Source: Aphanomyces cochlioides (lineage: Eukaryota > Oomycota > Saprolegniomycetes > Saprolegniales > Verrucalvaceae). Taken from it: 64,000 nt of DNA. The notes below the pieces were generated by a model. That model was not told where the DNA came from, did no database searches, and was given only the letters and a program-made list of their open reading frames with translations. Shown here in pieces: positions 1-12,533 of the stretch. The stretch is from positions 1,054,001 through 1,118,000 of the forward strand of contig JAHQRK010000014.1 of NCBI GenBank assembly GCA_019828595.1, given 5' to 3'. The first letter of the stretch is position 1, and every line of letters begins with the position of its first letter. Made by a program: the position numbers and the translations under genes.

Positions 1-2011
1 CGGACGTCGATCGAGGGCTGTCCCGTTGCGATTTCTTACGCTCTCTCCTCTACGTTGTGTCGTGGGCGACGGCCGATCGACGTCGATCGAGTTGCATAGG
101 ATCAAAGCCAAGACGTGCGTGGTTTATTCCACACTCTGGTCGCTGGCTTGTTTGCGCGGGAGGCCTGTCTTGTGAGGTTTCAATACTGTATTGCGTTGTC
201 TGGGCGTGTGTTTAAACCACTTGTCTCTAACATGGGCTGAGTTGTTGAGTCAAGGCGATGAGTTGCGCGCGACCTCGGCACAAACCACGACTCGCGCCAT
301 TGGCGTTGGAATCGCCTATCTCGAGTTTCTTCTTTCCCAGATGCACGCCTCGATGCCGATGTCGCCTCACCCCGCACGCTGCACGTCCATTGTTCGTTTC
401 GCACGGAGGCGTTCGATAGTATCCGTCCTTCCGTCGGTGTGGCGATGGAAAACCTGATGCGACCAGGCTCGCCTTGAGTTCACACTCTCATTTTTTCGAA
501 AGTCAATGACAAACGTGCATGAAATTGAAAGTTGGATCCGCTGAGCTGGTATGTTGCGAGTGATCGAGTGTTCTCCGTGGACTCCGGGATTGAGAGGACG
601 AAGACGACAACACCAACTCTTTCGCCTGTCCAAATACGATCCCAATATCAGACCCAGCACATTTTGATGATGTGCCACAAGCGCCGACTCGCTGTGGTCG
701 TTGGCACGCACTTGGTCCCACTGCTCCACTGGATCCTTCCCGTGGACACATTAAGCACTTCCGATGGTTATCATTTTATACTCAGTTGACTAACAAAACC
801 ATTGCTCGTTGCGTGCGCTGTCGCCCCCCACCTTGCTCCTGAATCTCTCGAGCGCGTCGAGGGTTGTATGGGTTGCAATGATGAGTTCATCGTTCATTGG
901 TTCGTGATCGTATCATTGGTATGTGCTGATGCTCTCCATCCTGTGTCACTCGCCGTCCACCATCTGAAATGGTAGAAAAGGCCACAATTTCAAGTTGAGA
1001 TTCCAGGCATTTTCTTCTCGAAAATGGCGATCGCTGCAAATTTATAGGGGCACATATATATATATATTCCTCTCGACTTTTTCTCCTCAACACTGTGAGG
1101 GCAGAGGGCAATCCAACGAATTCATGCTATGCCGTGTCCATGAGCTAGAAGTTTTAACAGGAAAAAGATGTTAAGGAGAAAAGACGCTGCTTTTGACAGG
1201 ATGACTTCCTAAATGTTAATTTTAGCCAATCAAAGTTGTTTACATACATATTAGCCAATCAGTATTGAGTGTTTTATGAATATTTATATCGAGACTGACA
1301 CTAATGTTTATAAGATATCATCCTATCGAGGGGGATGGAGCATGTAATAGTGATATTAAGTATATTAAGACACCTTGCCTGGAAAATATCAACGTGTCTG
1401 ACCTCTGTCGTTCTGTCGAACAGACGTCGATATATGTCCAGTGGTTATGATGCGGCGTTTAGTTAAGTGGCTACTTTTGTTAAGCCAAGCGGCCTTGCTT
1501 GCACCCACTTGCGTGGTTGTTTCGTGTCTTTAGCAACGAGAAACAGTTTAAATCGTGGCGAAAGAGTTCCCTCTACCACTGTTTTCACAACGAGCGATAA
1601 ATGCGCAAGCGCAACGAGGCATTCAAGACTTGCGCTGATCCTGAACATGATTAACTCATGTCAAAAATAATGGCAAAATTGAGCTATTCCATTGGATATT
1701 ATTAAAATTATTTTCACCAGTTAAATTACTTGCAATTTTATTAAGTCTTATCCTAAACTATAAAACCTCAGGCAATCGATAAAAAATGTAACTGAGGAGG
1801 CACTTTATCTGCCCAATTCAGTCATTACTCCTCCTCCATGCCGCCCCCTTTGTCGAGAGAAATTCTGTCAGCTACAAGCAAGCTCTACTTGGATAGAGTG
1901 CTTATAGTTGCAATCCAAGTGGGAAATTCAAGCTAGAGACGCAGCTTTGCAATATAAATGATGCCATTAAAATGAACCATGCAAGATAAATGGTGTCGTG
2001 CCAGGGTGTCG
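1..2011. other. Region without a supportable gene
   Basis: Only short overlapping open frames on both strands are present, none with a recognisable domain, plausible codon pattern or splice structure. There is a short (TA)n run near 1057-1070, and the stretch from about 1200 to 1930 is AT-rich. This may be flanking DNA of genes outside the window; I see nothing more specific. Confidence 0.5.
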
Positions 2012-3403
2012 CTAGTTGGATTTTGCCGTCGCGGCTTGCATCGCTCGGTATTCCGCTTCGATGGCCGACATAAGTTTGGTTGCATCAATCGATTTGTCCG
2101 TCGCGACCGTGAAGAAAAGCTCGTTGGCAAAACTCGTGATGGCAATCCCAACGTTGACACTCGGTGGCGGTGGAATAAACCCTCGAAACATTTCCAATTT
2201 GATATCGCCGAGCGAGAAACGCACGGGGGGACCACGGACGTTTGTGACGGCGACGGAAATGCGCTGTGTGAACGAATGCGTCATGGCAGCCATGACAGGT
2301 TTCGGCATCGGCCACGACAAGCGGTTGATGAACATGGTAAAGATTTTTTCGAGCGACGTTTTCGCCACGCCCATCGACTTGACAATCGCTTTCGTGCGCT
2401 GAATGCGGTCCGAAACACCAATTGGAAGATTGATCATGAGGGAGCTGAAACGGTTGTTTGTCGTGGGCCATGGAGCAGCAGGATGACGCATGTCAATGGG
2501 AATCGCCGTGCGAAGAAAGCCACCATTCCCTGCGCGCTTCTTCTCTTCAGGGGGCAAAATGTCAAAAAGTCCACCGGCAACAGCGGAGAGCATGACATCG
2601 TTGATGGAGGCGCCGATAGCTTTGCCAATAACTTTTGTTTCGTCAACTTTGAGCGTTGATGAGAAGGCCAAACGCTTCGAAGTACTGCCGGGCTGCTTGA
2701 AATACGCCGTCGATTCATTCGTGAGGAATAATTTGGCCAACTTGATCACGTAGACATAAATCGACCACACAATGAACGCGATTTGAGAGAACAATGACGG
2801 CTTCGGGCCCTTTGGAATCGATGGGATCTCCAGCTTTTGATCCATGTCAAAGACTGTCATGTAGACTTTCCACACGGATGCGCCATCGCCGAGACAATGG
2901 TGCGTTCGCAACAAAACGTGTGTCTTCCCACCTTCTTCGACCAATTCCATATCCCACAACGGTCTGTTCTTGTCCAGAGGTGCATTGTACAAGGACTGAG
3001 CTCGCAAGAGCATAGTTTCGCCGTCGCGAAGCTTGTACGTGCTAATGTTTTTGGCCGGGTCATAATTGGGGTCGAGGACAAAGTCGTTGCCAACGACCGT
3101 CGAACGAAAGCGAAAGAAAAAATCGCCCACCATGCGTTCACGGAAGCGCTCGACAATCACATCTCGCGGCACGATGCGTTCAAACGTCAAAACGGAAAAG
3201 ATAATTGACAGATTCGTTTCAGTCTCCGTGAGGATCGTGGTCAATCCAAGGCCCGACATGCGTCGTTTGAGCTGCTTGCCATCTTTTGACGAGGACGAAG
3301 ACTTGGGGATGAAGAAAAAGACGTACGAGAGGAGGACGACCACGGCGGCAATCGCACCTTGGAGACCCGTCCAGCCAGCCAATTCCGTCGTCCACACATC
3401 CAT
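2012..3403 (-). CDS. Wax ester synthase/diacylglycerol acyltransferase-like protein (WSD family)
   Basis: This is a single-exon gene encoding about 463 aa. It carries the acyltransferase signature HHxxxDG as HHCLGDG at about residues 168-174; in this family the second His is the catalytic base. A later TNVRGP segment matches the conserved C-terminal block of WS/DGAT enzymes, followed by a PPPPSVNVGIAI stretch. A hydrophobic segment near residues 12-34 suggests membrane association. The family joins fatty acyl-CoA to fatty alcohols or diacylglycerol, giving wax esters or triacylglycerol. I start at the first ATG (3403); the open frame continues upstream without an ATG. The paralogue at 4571-5989 lies in the same orientation with the same motifs, so this is a tandem pair. 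The substrate cannot be told from sequence. Confidence 0.88.
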   Translation of the reverse strand: MDVWTTELAGWTGLQGAIAAVVVLLSYVFFFIPKSSSSSKDGKQLKRRMSGLGLTTILTETETNLSIIFSVLTFERIVPRDVIVERFRERMVGDFFFRFRSTVVGNDFVLDPNYDPAKNISTYKLRDGETMLLRAQSLYNAPLDKNRPLWDMELVEEGGKTHVLLRTHHCLGDGASVWKVYMTVFDMDQKLEIPSIPKGPKPSLFSQIAFIVWSIYVYVIKLAKLFLTNESTAYFKQPGSTSKRLAFSSTLKVDETKVIGKAIGASINDVMLSAVAGGLFDILPPEEKKRAGNGGFLRTAIPIDMRHPAAPWPTTNNRFSSLMINLPIGVSDRIQRTKAIVKSMGVAKTSLEKIFTMFINRLSWPMPKPVMAAMTHSFTQRISVAVTNVRGPPVRFSLGDIKLEMFRGFIPPPPSVNVGIAITSFANELFFTVATDKSIDATKLMSAIEAEYRAMQAATAKSN

Positions 3404-4570
3404 GGTTGGAGAAAATTCCAAAATGACGCTTGCAATCCGAACACCGTCATAGTGGGATGAGTCATCTGGGCTCCATCAAGAGCTCAAACTACAGCCACAC
3501 GCTCATCGAGTGATGGCGAACATTTTTAATACACATATAGCTATAGATTTATCCTTTATAGAGTTCTGTCGCGGCGGTATTCCCGCCGAGATCGCCGCTG
3601 GTGCGACCTGGATCAGTCTCACAAACAAGCACAAAATTGCTGATATAAATAATAATTTTAAGAGTTTTATATCCAAGTTGCCATGGAATTCCCAGGGAAG
3701 GAAGATCGCCGACAATGCGCGGGTCTCCAGTGAAGACGAGTGCAATATAAGTGTATCTGCACCGTGAATAGAGGAGACAAGATCAAGTTGTTTGACCAAA
3801 GTCGGTGATGGGTCAGACTGGCATTGGTATCTTGCAAGGGGAGCTTTTCAAACACGTATACAGCATTGCTCTCAAGTGCGCGGTCCGTTGGATCCTTAGG
3901 ATCTCATGCTTGGAAAGCTATTGCGATGCCTCTTTGCTTGGAATCGTCCTCCGTGCGAAAACAATCGATTGATATTTCTTGGGGCATGATGGACAGCCAG
4001 GGTGCAGTATAGATCTGCAATGTGGCTTTGCTTGCATGAAGGCCACCTTGCGCTTGAATGTTCTGCGTCTACACTGAGTCATCTGCTTGGGAGTATAAAT
4101 ACTCGCACGGGATCATGATGGATGCTCGAAGGTATAGTCTCTCGTTGAAGCCACCTGGTCGCTTACTCAAATGCATGATATTTGACAGAGTCCACTTCAA
4201 CATGAAGAGTCATGGGATTCTCGGACCCGGACAATACACCGCGCTTGCCTTGTTCGGTGGACTCTTAGACCACTGCACGTCCTCCTCGATCAACGGCACT
4301 GCTTTGATCGATGTCGACGAATACATTCGATAAGTTCTTGATTGAGGCAGATTCCTCCTGTGCTTTCCTCAAGAGAGCTCCATCCCACATCTCAGAGCCT
4401 TATCACGGCCACGGACAGGATACACATTGCCAAACAGCGTCGAAGTCGGTAAGATGTCCGGAGAAGTCAAGACGGTATTAACGTTATGGTTGCCTCAATG
4501 GATGGGGACTCGCCGACTTCTTTGGAAAAACAACTTGAATATTAATTAGACTAAAAATGGGCAGGCTAAA
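3404..4570. other. Spacer between the two acyltransferase genes
   Basis: About 1.17 kb without a convincing gene. Plus-strand open frames at 3510-3767, 3824-4012 and 4058-4333 are short and show no motif or homology to other genes in the window. The spacer should hold the 3' end of the upstream acyltransferase and the promoter of the downstream one. Confidence 0.5.
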
Positions 4571-5989
4571 TTAGTTGTCGGCCATCACGGTGGCCTTCAA
4601 CACTTGAAACTCGGATTCGATCGCGCGGATCAAAAACGAAGCGTCGATGGATTTGTCTGTGGCAGCAGTGACGCCGAGGGTATTTCCAACACTGGTAATG
4701 GCAATGCCAATGTTGACCGAAGGCGGCGGGGGGACGAATCCCAACGAGTGGATGATTTTTGCACCAGCAAGGTAGAACTCGGTGGGTGGGCCACGAACAT
4801 TTGTGACAGCGACACTCACACGAGAGGCCATGAGGCGAGCCATAGGAACCATCACGGCTTCAGGCAGTAATGAGAGGAATTTGGTCAAGAGCAAAGTGAA
4901 GTCCTTCTCAAGAGAGAATTTGGCATCACGCATCGCTGCGACAACTTTCTTCGTACGGCGGACACCGTCAGTATCTCCGATGGGAAGATCAATTAGCAAG
5001 GAGCTAAATGCATTGCTCGTCGTCACAAAGGGATCAGAGGATGGTCGCATACTGATGGGAATACCCGCTCGAAGAAACATTTTTGAAGATCGTTCCGATT
5101 CAGGAACGAGCTGACGAAGGGCGCTGGCGACACAAGAAAGCATCACGTCATTGATCGAAGCCTTAAGCTTCTTTCCAACGGCTTTCGTCTCATCGACAGA
5201 CATATTCAGAGAGTAAGCCAGGCGCTTCTTGGTGTGTCCAGGTCTCTTGAAGAATTGAGTAGATTCAGGGATGCCAAATGTGCGGACAACTTTGTACAAG
5301 TAAAGAGCAATGGACCATGCAATGAGTACAAGACGGGTGACAAGAGGGATCTTTGCCTCAGGAGCAGCAGCCCCAGGTGCTTCGATTTCGTGGCCGTTGT
5401 CGCACAACTTCAAGAAGAACATGGCCATAGATTGGCCATCTCCGAGGCAATGATGCGATCGCCACAAGGCATAAGTCTTGCCATCTTCGTGCACAAGATG
5501 CACAGCCCAGAGTGGCTTGGATGGATCAAGTGGCGCGTTATTGAGGCTCTCAGCGTAAGAATGAGCCGTCTCGCCTTCAGCCAAGGTGTGGAAATGCACA
5601 TGGTCGTCAACATCAAACGATTCCTCCAGTACGAACGATCTGCCGACGATGATGGAGCGGAATCGTACAAAGAACTCGGAGTCGAAGCGCGGTCGGAGAT
5701 GTTCCACGAAGGCTTCTCGGGTGATGATCTTATCGAGGATTGTCATCGTGAACAGAATCGACTGATTAGTCTCTGTTTCAGTCAAGAGAGTCGTCAATCC
5801 CGTCGATGTCATGCGGCGCTTCAACTTGGGTTTCTGCGGCGGAAGGGTCGATTTGAGTGTGATAAGCGGGAGCAAAAAGGCCCAGAAAACGCTCAACGCG
5901 ACGATAAACGTCATGGGGAGCGTCCATGGCGAGGAGGCGAGCAACGCGGACGGCGCTGGACCGTCCAGAAAGGCGAGCGAGGCGTCCAT
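4571..5989 (-). CDS. Wax ester synthase/diacylglycerol acyltransferase-like protein, second copy
   Basis: This single-exon gene of about 472 aa is paralogous to the gene at 2012-3403. The catalytic motif HHCLGDG is at about residues 179-185. The conserved C-terminal block contains VTNVRGPP and then VPPPPSVNIGIAITS. A strongly hydrophobic stretch near residues 22-47 is a likely membrane anchor. The ATG at 5989 was chosen because it gives the same N-terminal layout as the paralogue (short leader, membrane segment, then KRRM and a TETETN motif); an upstream in-frame ATG would add 23 aa. The two proteins share many blocks but differ clearly, so the duplication is not very recent. Probable role: synthesis of neutral storage lipid or wax at the ER or lipid droplet. 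Confidence 0.88.
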   Translation of the reverse strand: MDASLAFLDGPAPSALLASSPWTLPMTFIVALSVFWAFLLPLITLKSTLPPQKPKLKRRMTSTGLTTLLTETETNQSILFTMTILDKIITREAFVEHLRPRFDSEFFVRFRSIIVGRSFVLEESFDVDDHVHFHTLAEGETAHSYAESLNNAPLDPSKPLWAVHLVHEDGKTYALWRSHHCLGDGQSMAMFFLKLCDNGHEIEAPGAAAPEAKIPLVTRLVLIAWSIALYLYKVVRTFGIPESTQFFKRPGHTKKRLAYSLNMSVDETKAVGKKLKASINDVMLSCVASALRQLVPESERSSKMFLRAGIPISMRPSSDPFVTTSNAFSSLLIDLPIGDTDGVRRTKKVVAAMRDAKFSLEKDFTLLLTKFLSLLPEAVMVPMARLMASRVSVAVTNVRGPPTEFYLAGAKIIHSLGFVPPPPSVNIGIAITSVGNTLGVTAATDKSIDASFLIRAIESEFQVLKATVMADN

Positions 5990-6058
5990 CTTTCGCGGAA
6001 CTTGTTCGATTCGAAAGTGATCCAAAGAGAAGGTTTCCTGCGAAGTTTGTTTTGTCAA

Positions 6059-7878
6059 CAGGCGATCGTCGACTTGACAAAACTGGTAATCCAGTCCAAA
6101 TAATTCGCTTAAAATAATTAATTCAAGAATTTATTGCAATTAATTCCATAATATTCGAATATTTATTCGCATCACTCTACTTCGAAGTACTTGCTACTAT
6201 TTAAATGAACAGAATAAATAGTTATTCTAGCTAATTCTAAGTAATTAATTTAGACGAAACTCAGGTGCCCCTTCGCAACCAATGCAATCCATTCGAAATT
6301 TAGGTCAGAGGATAAAATGCACAAGATATGCAATGTCGGCTTGCTATGCTGGTATAGATATATATTCTCGGGATTACGGCAATGTAATATACCTGTCGTG
6401 TTGTCGTTGTGTTATTTCAAATGCACCAGTCATCCGATATATTTTTAGCAACACCGCAGGCATAGCGACACGCATTGTAGAACATCGTGGAAATATTCTA
6501 GAAATGAATGCATTAATGCTTTATATGAGATTTTGTATGCTCTGTCATAATTATAGTCTACTGAAATATTTGTATGAATTCTATTCTGTATTAATACAAT
6601 TTTGTTTATTTTTTCGGAGATTTGAGGACGGATTTGCCAGGTCGCATATGATGCATCAACATAGTGTCTCGGCGGCACGTCAACCACGTAATCCCATGTG
6701 GCGCACGGCAAGCTGCGTGGCTTTCCATAAGATTTATCGCGAAGCGCGTCGCGTCGCGTGATCTTCTCATTCTGTAATTCGACAGCTTTTAACGCAGTCT
6801 TTCTCGTCTCCATGAGGAGTTTCCATGGAGGATAGTCGATTAAGACGACAATTGAATCTCAACAACTTGCGTGCAACGGATAAGAAACTGTGCAGATAAA
6901 TAAGTCGTTGCCATTGGAAGGAAGCCGTCGGACCAATTCCATCTTCTCATTGGGATGGCGCATTCAGTCGTCAAGTGCCGCGAGATTGGCGAAAGCTGAT
7001 GCTGATTCTTTCACGGGCCGTCGGTCGTGACGTCAATGTTGGGAGGACGTTGAAGTCGGTCGACATTTCTTTCTCTTGTCAACGTCACCGCCACGGGGAT
7101 GGCAAATTAACATCACTGCTTTCAAGGCTCCTTGATAAAAGCTGTCAGACTCCCCGAGATATTGACAGCAGTGTGCTCGTTTCTCTTAGCTTGCTGCTGT
7201 TGTTGCACCCGACCTGAGGATAAAATGTGGCTGAAAGCCCAGGTTGATAGTGCTCACGACCACTCTCTCTCTGTGTGGTTGTCATCGCATTTTGAAGAAT
7301 GGAAGATTGACAAGATTGACAAGGGGCACCTCAGTTGTGTGAGTGTAATCACGAGCAAACGTGACGAGACATTTCAAATGTGTGAAATTTACAATAAGCA
7401 GATTCTGGACGTGGGATCATGGACATTTGAAAAGTGTGAATGCACCCACAATCACAAATTTTGGTTGCAACAAACCGATACACGATCAGTTCGATGGCCT
7501 GCGGTGGATTCTCTGGAGAGTTAGGAGCAAGCCAAAGCTAAATTAAAATCTGTTCATGCCATCGAGATGTTCAAACCTCGATGGACTCAATGACTCCGCC
7601 CAGTTCTGTTCAAGACGACTGAGATAATTAGGAAGTTTGTGAACATGGCGATGTGCAAAGTGTCGCTGCCGGTCAACTGACATGCACTGACAGTGAACAT
7701 TTTCTGTCAGACCATGTCGCTTGCTGCACGTTGCGACCTTGTCTGGACATTCTGGCGTCACACACAACCCATACACGTTTGTTCTCGACGAATGCCACCA
7801 GATGCCACAAGCCGCGACAGTTTTGGTCCTCATGGCCCGCCATGCCTCTTCCAACTTGATAAAACGTGTTAAAACAGC
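6059..7878. other. AT-rich spacer with one weak candidate open frame
   Basis: The first part (6100-6660) is very AT-rich and holds no gene. A plus-strand frame at 7132-7524 (130 aa) begins with a hydrophobic, Cys-rich stretch resembling a signal sequence and then a hydrophilic tail, but it has no recognisable domain or intron signals, so I do not call it as a gene. The downstream ATPase ends at 7879. Confidence 0.4.
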
Positions 7879-10800
7879 TTACGTGATGCGAATTTCAGCC
7901 ATCGCATACATTGTCGGTGCCTCGTCGAGATGTCGAGTGACGATGTATTCCCACGCGATTGTGCATACACCGTTCAGAAGCACGATTCCAAGAATTTGCA
8001 GTCGAAATGTCGTTGGAATTGGGGCCAATTCAAACCATCTATGCACAACACAGAACGTTGAGCAACCCGTGGTTTCAATGCGATGGTGCGACATACTCGA
8101 GTAACGTTGGTTGGTGGCTCAGTGTAAGCCCCAGGAGGAGTAAAATCATGGCGGCCACGTACCCGACAAAGTATTTATTCTTGGGCCATGCAGCTTGGCG
8201 AAATGGATCCTTGAGGTTGATAGCCACAGCAACTAAAACAAATTCCCAGTGACCAAAGAGCCACACGATTGCATTTTCATGGGCGACGCGTGTGTAGCCG
8301 TCGCCTGGTGGTGGGATGTAGGTGTAGCAATTTGTCATATTTGCCTTGGCTTGATCCACTGAACAAAACCACGATTCACTGGTACCTACACATCAAATTA
8401 TCCACAGTGCTCGTCAGCAACGTATACCGATTGTCCAGATAAGCCCAAAGCAGAGCACGTAGATAATTATGTGACCACCTATGGACCATAGAATCGACCG
8501 AGCCTACGATGGAAGCTTCATGAAGATCCATTTGAATAGAGTTAGTGTACAAAGAGTGTCGTTGGGGGTTGCTGGACTGTCAGTATTTTAGTTGGCTCCA
8601 TGCGAAGCATGCTCAAGGACAATCCCAAGACGATCACCATGTCATCAAGTAGAAACTAGAATTTCCAAAGTTCGTACTTCCGTTATCAGAGCACTTACTT
8701 GGTTGTTACTAAGCGTAACGAGTGAGCTATATAGTGTCGACGTCATGACGACTTGGGCGACGGGATACATGACCATAAACTTGAATCCAACGTAGGAAGT
8801 CACGAGTGCACATCGCCCTTCCCGAATTAATGTCAAGACATCGAGGATGTTTTGTTTCCTGCTCGTAAATGGAGCAACTAGGCGCATCCATCAACACCGA
8901 ATGTGAACGATTCAAGTACCAATCGAGGCTTCTGCGTCAGAGAGCGCAAGACCAACATGCGCTGCTTTTAACGCACCGCAGTCGTTTGTGCCATCGCCAC
9001 ACATACCAACGTATTTTCTACCAAGACAAGTCAATTAAAACATTGAGAATGGACGTACCCTTGAGCCATCAAAGTCTGTACTAGCCATGTCTTTTGATCG
9101 GGTCGGATGCGAGCAAATATCTTTGTCGCTTCGACCATCTCAATCAAGTCGACATCTAGAGCTCCTGATGTTTGCAGCCAGTTGAGAGCAGCACCAGTCA
9201 ACTAGATAAATCATCGTTACGATAGTATATACCAAGGGAGCTCACCGCAAAATCAGCATTTGCACTTGATCGGAGGAAACCATCGGGAGAATATGGCTCG
9301 ACAACACCAGTATCGATGTGATGCAAAACCACTTCCTCGCCATTTTCATTCACTGTCATGTCGATCAGAACCACCTCGGGCTTGAGATCAAACGCCAGAG
9401 CTCGTGCAACTTCGAAACGAATGTTATCATTTTTATCCAGGTGAAACTTACCGTGAATGCCAGTCAAGGCGTTGTCCCCTGTTATAATGCGAATGTCGAT
9501 CGATGCATTCTGTAATGCGGAGATTAGCTCTGGTGATTCCTCTTTGATTGGGTTCTAAAATGCTTTGTCAAGAATTTAGTCTGCCAGTTGTACCAAGAAG
9601 AGCAAAAGACCGATGAATGTCAGGTTGGACTCAACTTGAGCTCTCGCAATATTGGATTTATCGATTGCGTTGGCATCCTCCAGAGTTTTAGTCGCCAGGC
9701 CCATGCAGTAGTAGCCCGCCTTAGCGTACTCGTGAACAGTTTGATGTATTTCCTTGGGCACGGACAGACAACACTCCATCATGGCTTCTGGTGAGCCCTA
9801 GACAATTTTTAACGTGACAACTACAAAATGCCTACCTTGACAAAAACTTGGCCCTTATCCAGAACAACAGACGACCGTTGTAATGCCGGATCAAACGCAA
9901 ACTTTTTGATGTACGTGAAGCGTTCCCCAGTGGCTGGGTCTTCAACTTGGCTGCCTTGGTCATCGAGCCACGCAAATCCTGACGCCTCAAACATGCTCTT
10001 TTCCAACGGTGAGCCGACAAGACCATCTACATTACTCTTTCCAGTGCCATTACTTTGTAAACGTTACCTTGGCTTTGGTAGACGGAGTGACACATCCCAG
10101 CTCCACATTGCACAATACGAGGACTTTTAACAAGTGATACGAGTCCAGACAGAGTGTCGTTTGCAGTCACAACATCAACACCTTCAAACGACATGTGATC
10201 CTTCGTGAGCGTACCAGTCTAAAGAGCCAAGTTGAGGACGAGATAGATAGCCATGAAAAGTACTTTGTCAAAGCAAAAACAAGTCAAATGGCCAGCAAGA
10301 TTGACCTTGGGGCTGTCGATGCAACAAATACCATCAACTTCGAGTCGTTGAATTGCATAGCCGACTCCCACACTCAAAATAAGCGGAAGAGCAGGTGGCA
10401 CTGCGATTGTGATCAAATCCAGCCATGAGACAACGATTCGAATGAATCCGAGGCCTCGAGTAGCCCTATCGTCAAGTGAATCAATACCTCAGTCATACAC
10501 AACTTACGCATCGTAGCTATTTTTCAAGCCTGTGAGTACCGCAAGGATGGAAAGAGCTGCGAGGAATCGATACGAGTCCCTCTCGACTTGGAATTGAATG
10601 GGTTTGGGGCACACAATTGACCGAAATAGTTCGCCTTTGCTCGTGTGAAATCCCGTTGCTAGGACTATAGCTTTGCAAGGCGCATCTATCCGCACGACAG
10701 CGGAACCAGCTGATACGACTGAAGCTTTGTATTTATTTCGCACTGACGTCGAGTCGATGGTGGCATTCGGGGGCGCGCTATGTTTATTTACAGGAATGGC

Positions 10801-11889
10801 TACGCCAAATGTAATCGGAAGGAAATAGAAGTTTGGTACCTTCGCCTGTAAGCGACGATTCATCCACGCCACATTCTCCCTCGAGAAGGAGCATATCGGC
10901 TGGTATTGAGCCAGTTTCCAAGACAACAATATCTAGAGTCACAGCTTTGAGTCAAAGAAGTTATATATGGGATGAACCGCCGATGACTAGGTTTTTGGCT
11001 GGGATATTTTCAACTTGGTGACTTCGCAGAACCTATTCACAGTGTCAAAGAAGTCGTTGCGAGGAAATGACACCTTCGCGACAACCTCTTGATCTTTTTG
11101 GACGAGATCGTATAGTTTTCGCGTGTTGGTGCCTTGTGAAATGCCTTCGAAAAGCAAAGAGCCGACGCTCATGACAAGGATAATGCAGGAATAAGTATAG
11201 TATGCCTCGTAAAGCCACAGAAAGACCGAGGTGATTTGAAAGAGATAGAAAGGATGAAGAGCTTTCTCAAGAAGAATTTTGTGTAGTGGTTCAAGCGAAA
11301 TATCGAGCAAATTGGGACCAAAGTATCGATTGAGCTTGGCAGCGACGTCGTCAGAGTACCTACATGGTAGTGGAGATCATAGTCTTTACCAGAACGGCAT
11401 TGCTTACCCAGTCTGAAGACGTGGTCTTACAGATGCAAGAGGCGTAGCGTGGACTGTAGCGCTGCATCTCTGGAAGACTCCATGAGCTTCGTCGAATACA
11501 TAGCGATGTTTTCGAAACTCGAACCAAATCCAGTCATCATGGTGGACTGAGATTGTCTCCCACATGCCCGATTCCATGTGCTGCACCAAGACAACAGTCG
11601 CAAAATACGCCGACGAGAGTGGTGTTAAGGTACATGCAGCTTGGAGGAGCGGTACGTAGTACGAAACCAGTGGAAGCACTCCAAACGATAGGATCGATGC
11701 CACACCGTACACCAATTGTTTCCACAGAGTCGGCCTATACAAGCGGATTGCGCGGTATTCATTGGGCAGATAAAAGACTGGAATACTAGTGCCAAGTCCA
11801 CAGTCTAGTTGACCGAGACCATCTCCCAGCGCCAGCGGTGTTGGAATCAACTTTGCTCCGTCATCGTCGTCGCTCATACGCTTTTTCAT
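7879..11889 (-). CDS. P5B-type (ATP13A-like) cation/polyamine-transporting ATPase, 18 exons
   Basis: I traced about 18 exons separated by roughly 40-nt GT-AG introns. In order, the translation shows an acidic N-terminus (MSDDDDG), an N-terminal membrane region, [10 protein letters not shown] in the actuator domain, [15 protein letters not shown], the P5B hallmark PPALP, the phosphorylation site CFDK/TGTLT (split by an intron), a GSPEAM motif in the nucleotide domain, [12 protein letters not shown], the hinge [16 protein letters not shown], and then EASIVAPFTS leading into the C-terminal membrane helices. P5B ATPases such as ATP13A2 are endolysosomal polyamine exporters; PPALP rather than PPELP supports P5B over the ER-type P5A. 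The start is the ATG at 11889 (another is at 11877) and the stop is TAA at 7879. No disabling change was seen, so the gene appears functional. Confidence 0.9.
10219..10263 (-). other. 45-nt intron inside the P-type ATPase phosphorylation motif
   Basis: On the minus strand, the codons for CFCFDK end directly before GTACTTTTC and the intron ends in CTCTTTAG. The next exon opens with codons for TGTLTKDHM. The catalytic DKTGTLT signature is therefore complete only after splicing. The intron is phase 0 and 45 nt long, typical of the others in this gene. Confidence 0.85.
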
Positions 11890-12533
11890 TGAGCTCGACT
11901 GGATAAATCGAAAAGTTGTCAATTATCCGGAACCCGGAAATTCGGTAACAATGCACAATGGGTGCGGTGATCCTCGGCCACTTGGATTGCCGCAGAATCG
12001 CCGTATAATTGCGTATTAAGCGCACTACTCCGTCCATCATACGCCTGCTATACATTCGTAGATCCCCAGGATATACGACAAGGTCGTGGTCGAGAAGCGG
12101 CGTGTTGTGGGGAGATTGAAAATCTCTTCATGTGTGTAAAAAATTGTAGAAACAAACATCACAATCGTCGCGCTATGGGGGAAGTGATATCCATGTCGCG
12201 TGCTTGGTCTTTGGATAGATCTAGACTTTATATTGAAGCAATGGCCCAGGTGGTTCCTCAGAGCGGTTTCTGGTCTGACAGGGGGTTGATAATGCCACTC
12301 GAGATGACAAGATAGTTGACATGCGCCTGTTCTGAGCCATTTGGAGCGCTTCAACAGAGATCGGGAGCTAGTTTGCAGAAGTCTTAGACTCCAGGCCCGT
12401 GAGCCAACTTGTTGAGCTTCGTGTGGGCATTTATTGCCAGTCTCCTGCATCACTTGGTGTGGGAAATCTGAAAATTGCTCGACGGCAAAAGTGAAGGATC
12501 AGTTCAAGCGGCCAAAGTTCATCGTTGTAGATG
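11890..12533. other. Spacer between ATPase promoter side and coiled-coil gene 3' end
   Basis: About 640 bp. A minus-strand frame at 12037-12453 (138 aa) has no recognisable motif, and no splice signals link it to either neighbour. The spacer should contain the ATPase promoter. Nothing else is supportable. Confidence 0.45.

Noticed and set aside
367..751. Minus-strand open frames of 82-120 aa near the left end
   Set aside because: They overlap frames on the opposite strand, have no domains and are rich in Arg and Ser as expected for chance frames in GC-richer DNA.
5234..6103. 289-aa plus-strand open frame
   Set aside because: It lies entirely antisense to the second acyltransferase gene, whose motifs are clear; it is a shadow frame.
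7132..7524. 130-aa plus-strand frame with signal-peptide-like Cys-rich start
   Set aside because: The hydrophobic stretch is short and followed by CCCCC, and there is no recognisable domain or paralogue. Transcript evidence would be needed to call a secreted protein.
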